This document shows positions 23,387 through 29,778 of a stretch of 29,778 nucleotides of DNA, piece by piece. Below the pieces are notes generated by a model. That model searched no databases and was not told where the DNA came from. It saw nothing but the letters and a program-made list of their open reading frames with translations. The stretch lies in assembly GCA_016302525.1 (NCBI GenBank), contig JAEDNJ010000001.1, forward strand, positions 1 to 29,778, given 5' to 3'. Source of the stretch: Phascolarctobacterium sp. Lineage in GTDB: Bacteria; Bacillota; Negativicutes; Acidaminococcales; Acidaminococcaceae. Each line of letters begins with the position of its first letter. Position 1 is the first letter of the stretch. A program made the translations under genes and the position numbers.

Positions 23387-23875
23387 ATGATGCAATTATT
23401 ACGCAATCCCAAAAATGTAAAATTAGTTTCTTTATTTATTGCTGCTATCTTTGTCCTGGGCTGCTTTGCTCTGTCCCTGACTCAAAGCAACTTTGGCAAG
23501 GCTGCAGCTGCTCCTACCAGTGAGTCTGCTATCGGCGTTGTCAACTATCAGATTGTGCTGAGACAAAGCCCTGAGATTCCCAAGATGCAAGCAGCTATGA
23601 AGGCTTTTGTTGAGGAAACTCAAAAGGATTTTGCCGAAAAGAGCGCTGCTATGGCTAATGATGCTGAGAAGAAGCGTTATTTTGACCAATGCCAGGAGCG
23701 CATTCAAGCTAAGGAAAGAGAACTGATGGAGCCCATTCTGCAAGGCGTAGAGGCTCAAATTAAAAAGATTGCTGACAAAAAGGGCTTAAAGGTAGTAGTA
23801 GAAAAGACCGCTGTAGTTTTTGGCGGTGTAGATATTACTGATGAGGTTGCCAAGGCTCTGCAAACTGCTAAATAG
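23387..23875 (+). CDS. OmpH/Skp-family periplasmic chaperone (first of three)
   Basis: A 162-aa protein with an N-terminal signal or anchor (residues about 12-32) and the OmpH layout: a strand G-V-V-N-Y-Q-I-V-L (about 50-58), a long charged coiled coil (about 63-130), and a closing V-V-V-E-K-T-A-V-V-F-G-G-V-D-I-T-D-E-V-A end. Skp-like trimers hold unfolded outer-membrane proteins on their way to BamA. The hydrophobic segment contains V-L-G-C, a weak lipobox, so it may be a lipoprotein, a membrane-anchored form, or cleaved after the A-A-A-A run near residue 42. The ribosome site is poor (AAGG). It leads the transcript from the 23296 promoter. Confidence 0.9.
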   Translation: MMQLLRNPKNVKLVSLFIAAIFVLGCFALSLTQSNFGKAAAAPTSESAIGVVNYQIVLRQSPEIPKMQAAMKAFVEETQKDFAEKSAAMANDAEKKRYFDQCQERIQAKERELMEPILQGVEAQIKKIADKKGLKVVVEKTAVVFGGVDITDEVAKALQTAK

Positions 23876-23887
23876 GATTACTAGGTA

Positions 23888-23913
23888 GAGGCTCATTTTT
23901 TTGAGCCTCCTTT
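23888..23913 (+). terminator. Hairpin after the first OmpH-like gene (partial terminator)
   Basis: GAGGCTCA (23888-23895) pairs with TGAGCCTC (23902-23909) around six T. The tail is only CTTTAG, so termination is probably partial and would lower expression of the genes behind it relative to the first chaperone. Confidence 0.55.
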
Positions 23914-23952
23914 AGTATTTGTTAACTACTATGACAGAAGGGAGTGGGTATT

Positions 23953-24906
23953 ATGCCGAAATATATGAAGCTGATGGGTTTATTTATGACGGGCTTAATG
24001 CTTGCTGCCTGCGGTCATAATGCACAAACAACGAACAGCGCAAGGATTGCTGTAATCAGGCTGGAAAAGGCTGTGCAGGCTCACCCTGAGCACGCCCGGC
24101 TGCTGCAGGGCGAGAAGCTTTTTAAGGGGCTGGTTGCCAGGCGCGAGGCCCAGCTGGCGCTGAGTAAGGCGCAGCTAGACAGCTTGGAAAATCTGCGCGG
24201 ACTAAAGCGCTTAAGCGAGCAGACCTATTTAGATGCAGAGCTCCGTACTGAGCTTCTAGAGAAGGAACAGCTGGCCCAAGGAAAGCTCATGGGTCTGCGC
24301 TATCAGGCAGAAAAGGCGTATAAAAAGGATTTTGATGCTAAGCGTACTGCCCTAGAGGAAGAATACCGCCTGCGGATTTTCAATCTGCGCCTGGAAAAGG
24401 ACAGGGCTAAGACAAATACTCCTTTCAGAGAGCGGGCCAAGCTACCAGAAAAGCTTGCTGCTCTGGATGAAGAAATTAAGCTGTTGGCTCACGAAAGAGG
24501 CCAGCGCGTTTTTGCCCTAGAGCAGGAAAAGCAGGACTTTATTTCTGCAAGGCTGGCACCTAAGGCGGCTGAGCTGCACAAGGAGATTCAAGACTATGCT
24601 GAGCAGAAAAGACTGGCTAATGCCCAGGCTATAGCCAGCTCTGAGGGCAAGTATGAGAAAATGATGGCTGCAGCTCCTGAGGCGATAACGAAGGCTCTAG
24701 CCCTGATGGACAAGGAGATAAAGCAGCAGCAGGAAAAAAACACCGCTTTGCAAAAGCAGATTGACAGCGATATTGAAAGCGCTGTTGTCAGGTTGGCAAA
24801 GCAGCGTGGCTATGAGGTTGTTTTTAAAAAATTCAAGATAAATGTTTCTGCAGTAGATATAACTGATGATATTATTGCAGAGGTAAAGAAACCAAAGGAT
24901 AAGTGA
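23953..24906 (+). CDS. OmpH-like coiled-coil lipoprotein (second of three, enlarged)
   Basis: A 317-aa protein with a lipoprotein signal peptide: L-A-A-C at residues 17-20, so Cys20 should be lipidated. An R-I-A-V-I-R-L-E strand follows, then about 220 residues of strongly charged coiled coil, and an end (Y-E-V-V-F-K-K-F-K-I-N-V-S-A-V-D-I-T-D-D-I) that closely mirrors the OmpH protein just upstream. It is about twice the usual OmpH length; the extra part is coiled coil. I chose ATG 23953 because AAGGGAG lies just upstream; a GTG at 23944 falls inside that site. It is probably a membrane-anchored periplasmic chaperone or spacer derived by duplication; that role is inferred. Confidence 0.85.
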   Translation: MPKYMKLMGLFMTGLMLAACGHNAQTTNSARIAVIRLEKAVQAHPEHARLLQGEKLFKGLVARREAQLALSKAQLDSLENLRGLKRLSEQTYLDAELRTELLEKEQLAQGKLMGLRYQAEKAYKKDFDAKRTALEEEYRLRIFNLRLEKDRAKTNTPFRERAKLPEKLAALDEEIKLLAHERGQRVFALEQEKQDFISARLAPKAAELHKEIQDYAEQKRLANAQAIASSEGKYEKMMAAAPEAITKALALMDKEIKQQQEKNTALQKQIDSDIESAVVRLAKQRGYEVVFKKFKINVSAVDITDDIIAEVKKPKDK

Positions 24907-24916
24907 GGTAGGATTG

Positions 24917-25327
24917 ATGAAAAAGATTATTGCAGGCTTAATGGTCGCAGCAGCTATGCTGAGCTTTGGCTGCGGCGGTCGTAATTCTGAGTTTGGCGTT
25001 GTGGATATGCGCAAGGTGGAGCAGGAGGCTACTGTGCTCAAAACTGTGCAAACTGATTTAGAAAAGCAGATTACTGAGCTGCGTGAGAAGGCAATCAAGG
25101 ACTCCGAGGGCAAGTCTGACGAGGAAAAGAGAAAGATTGCCGAGGATTTCCAGGCTAAGGCTAAGCTGGCTCAAAGCGAAGCGCAAAATAAGGTGAAGGC
25201 TAGCGTTGATACCGCTATGAATGCTGTAGCTAAGGAAAAGGGCCTGGGCGCAATTTTACTGAAGGATGCAGTTCCTCAGGGCGGCAAGGATGTTACCGCT
25301 GATATCATTGCTAAAATGGCTAAATAA
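24917..25327 (+). CDS. OmpH-like protein, probable lipoprotein (third of three)
   Basis: A 136-aa protein with signal peptide M-K-K-I-I-A-G-L and a Cys at residue 19 in L-S-F-G-C, a non-standard lipobox that makes lipidation likely but not sure. The mature part repeats the OmpH plan: G-V-V-D-M-R-K-V, a coiled coil rich in Lys/Glu/Ala, and an end I-L-L-K-D-A-V-P-Q-G-G-K-D-V-T-A-D-I-I-A-K matching its two upstream relatives. GAGGTAGGA (24905-24913) is the ribosome site, and the gene begins 10 bp after the previous stop. It lies directly before lpxD, as single ompH genes do in many diderm bacteria. Confidence 0.88.
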   Translation: MKKIIAGLMVAAAMLSFGCGGRNSEFGVVDMRKVEQEATVLKTVQTDLEKQITELREKAIKDSEGKSDEEKRKIAEDFQAKAKLAQSEAQNKVKASVDTAMNAVAKEKGLGAILLKDAVPQGGKDVTADIIAKMAK

Positions 25328-25356
25328 GAATTTCTAGGCAGCGTGGAGGAAAGAGA

Positions 25357-26385
25357 ATGGAGAAGACCGTTCAAGAGTTAGCGCAATATTTACAGGGTAC
25401 TTATGAAAATGATAACCCGGAGCTGAAAATTACAGGTGTTAAGGGCTTGGTAGAGGCTGGTCCTCAGGATATCTCCTTTGCTGTGCCTCCCTATGTAGAG
25501 CATTGTCATAAGAGTAGGGCGGGGGTTATGGTTTTAAGCCCACAGGACCCTCCCTTAGATGGCAGACCAGTTATTCGTGTAGAAAATCCCCGTGGAGCCT
25601 TTGCTCTGCTGCTGGAGCTTTTCCGTCCTCAGGAGGAGGTTGAGCGCGTGGTGAGCCAATATGCCTTTGTCCATCCTACGGCGAAGGTAGGCGCCAATGT
25701 TGCTATTCAAGCCTTTAGCTATATTGAGGCTGGGGCTGTTATTGGCGATGGCTGTGTAATTTATCCCCATGTTTATGTGGGCAAGAGAGTAAAAATGGGC
25801 GAAAACTGCACCCTGTACCCCAATGTTACGGTAAGAGAGGATTGTATTTTAGGCAATAGAGTTATTTTACAGTCTGGTGCTGTAATTGGCGGCGACGGCT
25901 TTGGCTATGTCAACCAAAAGGATGGCACGCATACGAAGGTGCTGCAAACTGGCAATGTTATTTTAGGAGATGATGTCGAGGTTGGCAGCAACAGCTGTAT
26001 TGACCGTGCTACGGTAAACAGCACCATTGTTGGCTCTGGCACAAAGATTGATAATCTGGTACAGCTGGGTCATAATGATGTCGTAGGCAAAAACTGCCTC
26101 ATGTGTGCCCATGTAGGCATTTCCGGCAGTGTAACTATTGGTGACAACAACACCTTTGCAGGACAGGCTGCTACTACGGGTCATATCACCATTGGCAGCA
26201 ATAATCTCTTTGCTGGTCGTTCTGGTGTCATTGGTAATGTAGGCGATAATAACAAGATGGCAGGCTTCCCTGCCCAGCCCTACAAGGAATGGCTCAAAAC
26301 AGAGGCTTCTCTGCGCAAGGTGGGCGATTTGCTGAAAAAGGTTAAGGAGCTGGAGAAGGAGATTAAAAAGCTTCAGCAGCAATAA
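25357..26385 (+). CDS. lpxD: UDP-3-O-acylglucosamine N-acyltransferase LpxD
   Basis: LpxD adds the second acyl chain, from acyl-ACP, to the amino group of UDP-3-O-acyl-glucosamine in lipid A synthesis. The 342 residues match family length. An N-terminal uridine-binding domain (1-100) with D-I-S-F-A is followed by a left-handed beta-helix of hexapeptide repeats (about 105-300) and a C-terminal helix rich in Lys/Glu (320-342). The catalytic His is H239 in L-G-H-N, the same number as in E. coli. G-G-D-G-F-G-Y (178-184) is another family motif. GGAGG near 25345-25349 precedes the ATG. Confidence 0.97.
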   Translation: MEKTVQELAQYLQGTYENDNPELKITGVKGLVEAGPQDISFAVPPYVEHCHKSRAGVMVLSPQDPPLDGRPVIRVENPRGAFALLLELFRPQEEVERVVSQYAFVHPTAKVGANVAIQAFSYIEAGAVIGDGCVIYPHVYVGKRVKMGENCTLYPNVTVREDCILGNRVILQSGAVIGGDGFGYVNQKDGTHTKVLQTGNVILGDDVEVGSNSCIDRATVNSTIVGSGTKIDNLVQLGHNDVVGKNCLMCAHVGISGSVTIGDNNTFAGQAATTGHITIGSNNLFAGRSGVIGNVGDNNKMAGFPAQPYKEWLKTEASLRKVGDLLKKVKELEKEIKKLQQQ

Positions 26386-26454
26386 GCCTAGAGGTCTGGC
26401 AGAGGCTTTCTGCTCAGGTACAAGGCTAATTAACAAGGATAAGGATGTGTATAC

Positions 26455-27363
26455 ATGCTTGGCTATTATATTGTTAAGCTGTTTAGTAAATTTTTGTGCA
26501 TAGCTCCAGCGTGTGTACGGAGGCTGTTGGCCTCAGCTCTAGGAAATCTCGCTGTTTTGGCTACGCCTAAATGGCGTATGGAAATGGCCAAGGCCAATAT
26601 CAGGGAATGTCTGGGACTGGACGAGGCTGAGGCAGAAAAAATTGCCAAGGAGAGCATGAGGCGCTTTGGCCGCATGATTGTCGAGGTTATGCGCTTTCCC
26701 CTGCTGACCCCGGAAAACATTGGCGATTTAGTCAAGGTGGAGGGGCTAGAGCATATTGAGTCTGCTCATGCTGAAGACCGTGGCATTGTTATTTGTACGG
26801 GTCACTATGGCAACTGGGAGCTTTTAGGAGGCAGTCTGGCTTTAAGAGGCTTTCCCGTGATTTCTATCACCCGTAAACAAAATAACGGGGCGATGGACAA
26901 GTTTATTAATGAATACCGTGCGATGGTTGGGCAAAAGCTAGCCTATAATCGTGGCACTAATTCCCTGCTGGCTATTAGCAAAATGCTGCGTGACAAAAAC
27001 TGTGTGGGTATTCTTTATGACCAGGATACTAATGATGACGGTGTAAAAATAGAGCTTTTTGGCAAAAGCTGTATTATCCCCTACGGGCCGGCTGCTCTTT
27101 CCAGAACCTATGGCTCGCCCATTGTGCCGGTTTTTTTGCATAATAATGAGGATGGCACCTGCACCGCCAAATTCTATCCTAAGTTTCATACACCGAAAAC
27201 TAAGGACAGAGAGGCTGATTTTTATGCTGCTACAGAGCAGCTGGTGCGTATCCTAGAGGAAGAAATAAAGGCTGACCCTGCTATGTGGTTCTGGACACAC
27301 GACCGTTGGAAGGATGGTCGTCAGCGCTTTGGTGGCGAAAAGAAAAAGCACCATAAGCATTGA
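26455..27363 (+). CDS. LpxL/HtrB-type lipid A acyltransferase
   Basis: A 302-aa membrane-associated acyltransferase of the LpxL/LpxM (lysophospholipid acyltransferase) family, which adds secondary acyl chains to lipid A precursors at the inner membrane. The N-terminus is an amphipathic or membrane helix (1-36). The catalytic H-x4-E motif is H117-Y-G-N-W-E122, followed by the second motif region near D-Q-D-T-N-D-D-G-V-K-I-E-L-F-G. The W-x-H-D-R-W-K end is typical of the family. Which acyl position and chain it uses cannot be read from the sequence. AAGGATAAGG (about 26434-26443) serves as ribosome site. It lies between lpxD and lpxC, supporting a lipid A role. Confidence 0.92.
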   Translation: MLGYYIVKLFSKFLCIAPACVRRLLASALGNLAVLATPKWRMEMAKANIRECLGLDEAEAEKIAKESMRRFGRMIVEVMRFPLLTPENIGDLVKVEGLEHIESAHAEDRGIVICTGHYGNWELLGGSLALRGFPVISITRKQNNGAMDKFINEYRAMVGQKLAYNRGTNSLLAISKMLRDKNCVGILYDQDTNDDGVKIELFGKSCIIPYGPAALSRTYGSPIVPVFLHNNEDGTCTAKFYPKFHTPKTKDREADFYAATEQLVRILEEEIKADPAMWFWTHDRWKDGRQRFGGEKKKHHKH

Positions 27364-27394
27364 GCTGCTTAGCGAGGGTTAGAGGAGGAAGAGT

Positions 27395-28237
27395 ATGATT
27401 GAGGCTGCAAAGCAACATACAATTTGTAAGGAAATAAGCTATACCGGTATCGGGCTGCACTCTGGCAAGGATGTAGTGATGACCCTCAAGCCTGCTGCTA
27501 TTAACACAGGTATAGTTTTTGTGAGAACTGATTTACCGGCTAGACCTACTATTAAGGCTGTTCCGGAAAATGTTAGCTCCACTGTACGGGCAACTACCTT
27601 GAGCGAAAACGGCGCCGAGGTGTTTACCGTGGAGCATTTGATGTCTGCTCTGTCCATGCAGGCTATCGATAATATTATTATTGAAATGTCATCGCCGGAG
27701 CCTCCTGTGGCTGATGGCAGTGCTAAGGTTTTCTTTGACCTTATCGAAGAGGCAGGTATTCAGGAGCAAGAGGCTGAGCGCAAAATTTATGCCGTAGATA
27801 GGGTGTTCTCTGTTTATGACGGCGACAAGTACATTATTGTTGCCCCCTATGACGGCTATAGAATGTCCTTTACTTCTATTAATAAGCACCCCATGCTGGG
27901 TACTCAATATATGGATTTGCTCTTGACCAAGGAAAGCTTTGCGAAGGAAATCGACAGTGCGCGTACTGTTGCCTTTGAGGAAGAAATTGCTTACCTGCAA
28001 AAGAATGGTCTGGGCTTAGGCGGTAGCTTAGAGAATGTTGTTGTTTTTGGCAAGGAGGGCATTTTATCTGTTCCCCGCTTTGACAACGAATTAATTAGAC
28101 ATAAAATTTTAGATGCAGTAGGCGACCTTTACCTGCTAGGTCCCATTAAAGCACACGTTATCTGTGTTTGCACCGGCCATGCCTACAATGCGCAAATAGC
28201 AAAACAAATACAAGCTTATAGAAAACAGGAGGCGTGA
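27395..28237 (+). CDS. lpxC: UDP-3-O-acyl-N-acetylglucosamine deacetylase LpxC
   Basis: LpxC is the zinc enzyme of the committed lipid A step. The 280 residues show the start T-I-x-x-x-I-S-Y-T-G-I-G-L-H-S-G-K, zinc ligands H81 (T-V-E-H-L-M-S-A), H236 and D240 (R-H-K-I-L-D-A-V-G-D), catalytic base E80 and the general acid H262 (T-G-H-A-Y-N). It is a stand-alone LpxC; in some phyla LpxC is fused to FabZ, whereas here fabZ follows as a separate gene 2 bp later. GGAGGAAGAG (about 27384-27393) precedes the ATG. All key residues are intact, so it should be active. Confidence 0.98.
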   Translation: MIEAAKQHTICKEISYTGIGLHSGKDVVMTLKPAAINTGIVFVRTDLPARPTIKAVPENVSSTVRATTLSENGAEVFTVEHLMSALSMQAIDNIIIEMSSPEPPVADGSAKVFFDLIEEAGIQEQEAERKIYAVDRVFSVYDGDKYIIVAPYDGYRMSFTSINKHPMLGTQYMDLLLTKESFAKEIDSARTVAFEEEIAYLQKNGLGLGGSLENVVVFGKEGILSVPRFDNELIRHKILDAVGDLYLLGPIKAHVICVCTGHAYNAQIAKQIQAYRKQEA

Positions 28238-28239
28238 AT

Positions 28240-28683
28240 ATGCAACTAAACCTTAATCAAATTAAAGAAATTTTACCTCATCGTTATCCCATGCTGTTGG
28301 TTGATAGAATTATTGAGCTGGAGCCCTGCAAGCGTGCTGTAGGCATTAAAAATATTACTGCTACGGATGCAGTTTTCAATGGTCATTTCCCTGATGAGCC
28401 CATTATGCCGGGCGTGCTCCTGGTTGAGGCTATGGCTCAGGTTGGCGGTATCGCCCTGTTGTATTCAGATGAGCACCGTGGCAAGCTGCCTATTTTTGCG
28501 AAAATTGACAAGGTGCGCTTCCGCCGTCAGGTTGTACCTGGTGACCAATTCGTTACCACTGCTGAGGTTATTAAGGTTATCCGTGGCAAATTGGTTATTA
28601 TTAAATTCACAGGCACCGTAGATGGTGAGATTGCTGCTGAGGGCGAGGGTACCTTCTCTCTGATTCCCGTTGAGAAAAAATAA
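28240..28683 (+). CDS. fabZ: 3-hydroxyacyl-ACP dehydratase FabZ
   Basis: FabZ dehydrates 3-hydroxyacyl-ACP in fatty acid elongation and competes with LpxA and LpxD for the same substrate. The 147-aa hotdog-fold protein has L-P-H-R-Y-P-M-L-L-V-D (12-22), catalytic H49 in N-G-H-F-P and E63 in L-V-E-A-M-A-Q. The ATG at 28240 lies seven bases after AGGAGG (28227-28232); the in-frame GTG at 28234 is too close to that site. It starts 2 bp after the lpxC stop, so the pair is translationally linked and FabZ output is tied to lipid A output. Confidence 0.97.
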   Translation: MQLNLNQIKEILPHRYPMLLVDRIIELEPCKRAVGIKNITATDAVFNGHFPDEPIMPGVLLVEAMAQVGGIALLYSDEHRGKLPIFAKIDKVRFRRQVVPGDQFVTTAEVIKVIRGKLVIIKFTGTVDGEIAAEGEGTFSLIPVEKK

Positions 28684-28712
28684 GCTTTTTTGAATAAAAC
28701 TTATAATAAGCT

Positions 28713-28761
28713 GAAATTAAACGAAAGAGGCAGATTTTGCAAGGAAATCTGCCTTAATTTC
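28713..28761. other. Two-part hairpin in the fabZ-lpxA gap
   Basis: GGCAGATTT (28729-28737) pairs with AAATCTGCC (28745-28753), and an outer stem GAAATTAA (28713-28720) pairs with TTAATTTC (28754-28761), leaving an 8-base bulge on the left. No T run follows, so termination would be weak. The rest of the 208-bp gap holds no gene I can support and no convincing promoter. Confidence 0.55.
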
Positions 28762-28891
28762 ATTAGAAGGCTCTTTATGGCGTGTAAAAATAAGAAAAAC
28801 TCAGGGATTATAGTTCTATATTGTGTTTAATTATGCGTGGATTGGCAGTTTTTGCCGCTTGGCATGATTATGATAGAGGAGTGAAGCAAGA

Positions 28892-29695
28892 ATGAGTTCT
28901 GTTATTATGCCTGAATCTGGTATTCATCCAACTGCGATAATTCATCCATCGGCAGTTTTGGGTAAAGATGTTGTTGTTGGTCCTTATGCGGTCATTGATG
29001 AGGAAACTGTCATCGGTGATGGCTGTATTGTTGGTGCGCACGCAGTAATCCACAAGTATACTACTGTGGGTAAAAACAATCGTTTCTTTCCGGGCTGCTC
29101 CATTGGCGGCGAGCCTCAGGATTTAAAATTTGTTGGCGAAAAGAGCTACACCGTTATTGGTGATGGCGGCACCTTCCGTGAGTGCTGCACTGTTGGCCGT
29201 GCCTGCGGTGAGGGCTTAGAAACCCGTATTGGCAACAATATTCTTATGATGGCCTATACCCATGTTGCGCATAACTGTATCGTGGGCAACAATGTTATTA
29301 TGTCTAATGTAGCTACTTTGGCTGGTCATGTTATCGTAGAGGATAGAGCAGTTATCGGCGGTCTGTCTGCCGTACATCAATTTACCAAGATTGGCAAGAA
29401 TGCTATGATTGGTGGTATGGCGCGTATTAGCCAGGATGTACCTCCCTATATGATTGTTGCTGGCAACCCGGCTGTGGTTTCTGGTCTCAATAGTGTTGGC
29501 TTAGCTCGTGCTGGTATGCCCCAGGAGGAGCGCAGCGAGCTGAAAAAGGCCTTCCGGATTTTGTATCGCAGTGGTTTGCCGCTGCAGGAGGCCATTGCTA
29601 CCATGGAGCAGGACCTGAACAGCTGCGAGGCTGTAGAAAACCTGCTGCGTTTCCTGCGCAATGTTGAGCGTGGTATTCTGCGTACCCGCAAATAA
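28892..29695 (+). CDS. lpxA: UDP-N-acetylglucosamine acyltransferase LpxA
   Basis: LpxA starts lipid A synthesis by moving a 3-hydroxyacyl chain from ACP to UDP-GlcNAc. The 267-aa protein has a left-handed beta-helix of hexapeptide repeats (about 10-195) and a helical C-terminal domain (about 200-267). The active-site segment is A-Y-T-H-V-A-H-N-C-I-V-G-N with H127 equivalent to E. coli H125 and H124 to H122. I-G-G-E-P-Q-D-L-K-F (71-80) is the classic substrate loop. GAGGAG (about 28876-28881) precedes the ATG. Acyl length specificity cannot be judged by eye. Confidence 0.97.
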   Translation: MSSVIMPESGIHPTAIIHPSAVLGKDVVVGPYAVIDEETVIGDGCIVGAHAVIHKYTTVGKNNRFFPGCSIGGEPQDLKFVGEKSYTVIGDGGTFRECCTVGRACGEGLETRIGNNILMMAYTHVAHNCIVGNNVIMSNVATLAGHVIVEDRAVIGGLSAVHQFTKIGKNAMIGGMARISQDVPPYMIVAGNPAVVSGLNSVGLARAGMPQEERSELKKAFRILYRSGLPLQEAIATMEQDLNSCEAVENLLRFLRNVERGILRTRK

Positions 29696-29707
29696 GCGAG
29701 GCTCACT

Positions 29708-29778
29708 ATGGAAGTAATAGGTATATTAGCAGGTGTAGGGCATTTGCCTGTAGAGGTGGCCCGTTCTGCTAAGAGCCT
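29708..29778 (+). CDS. lpxI: UDP-2,3-diacylglucosamine pyrophosphatase LpxI (5' end only)
   Basis: The window ends 71 bases into this gene. The visible 23 residues begin M-E-V-I-G-I-L-A-G-V-G-H-L-P-V, which matches the N-terminal G-L-I-A-G-x-G-x-L-P motif of LpxI (DUF1009), the enzyme that replaces LpxH in many bacteria to make lipid X. A GAGG ribosome site (29698-29701) overlaps the lpxA stop region, and the gap is 12 bp. The position after lpxA and the motif agree; the remainder is not seen. Confidence 0.82.
   Translation, partial: MEVIGILAGVGHLPVEVARSAKS

Noticed and set aside
28833-28895. 20-codon frame whose stop overlaps the lpxA start as ATGA
   Set aside because: The overlap suggests a coupled leader peptide, but no ribosome site precedes it; most likely chance.

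Overview
The window looks like the chromosome of a diderm (outer-membrane-bearing) member of the Firmicutes, class Negativicutes. Firmicute signatures (dnaX-ybaB-recR-bofA order, a BofA-like protein, murA next to an Mbl/MreB gene, strong AGGAGG ribosome sites, sigma-A promoters) sit beside a full set of outer-membrane genes: Mla lipid transport, TolC, TamB, BamA, OmpH/Skp-like proteins and lipid A synthesis. An Acidaminococcaceae genus such as Phascolarctobacterium or Acidaminococcus would fit, but the genus is a guess. All genes I can support lie on the + strand; no tRNA, rRNA, CRISPR array or intact insertion sequence was seen.

Layout. (1) 1-1701: the 3' end of dnaX, then ybaB, recR and a bofA-like gene, closed by a strong terminator. 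(2) 1770-2369: an AT-rich, gene-free stretch holding a 147-bp near-perfect palindrome, then direct repeats and a promoter for a DAACS-family dicarboxylate/amino acid symporter (2370-3572), which has its own terminator. (3) 3767-6275: a 61-aa unknown, murA and an mbl/mreB gene, i.e. cell wall synthesis and shape. (4) 6327-9512: two exported proteins, a phosphodiester glycosidase-domain protein and a SpoIVB-type S55 peptidase-like protein, each preceded by a terminator-like hairpin. (5) 9585-18592: mlaE-mlaF-mlaD, tolC (own promoter with a palindromic operator candidate) and a giant tamB. (6) 18661-23290: a small sigma-70 family factor, a membrane-anchored unknown, bamA broken by a one-base frameshift, and an unknown putative outer-membrane protein. 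(7) 23296-29778: a clear sigma-A promoter followed by three tandem OmpH/Skp-like genes, then lpxD, an LpxL-type acyltransferase, lpxC, fabZ, lpxA and the start of lpxI.

How the genes work together. From about 9.5 kb onward the window is one outer-membrane biogenesis supercluster: lipid A is made by Lpx enzymes with FabZ supplying the acyl-chain pathway, outer-membrane proteins are escorted by OmpH-like chaperones and inserted by BamA, TamB and the MCE protein MlaD are envelope-spanning lipid-transfer candidates, and TolC is the export duct. The embedded sigma factor and the tolC-promoter palindrome are candidate regulators.

Most notable: the bamA frameshift near 21077, an unrecognised two-repeat plus barrel-like protein after bamA, MlaD with a C-terminal beta-rich domain, an S55 protein with motif order swapped relative to SpoIVB, and the 147-bp palindrome upstream of the symporter.
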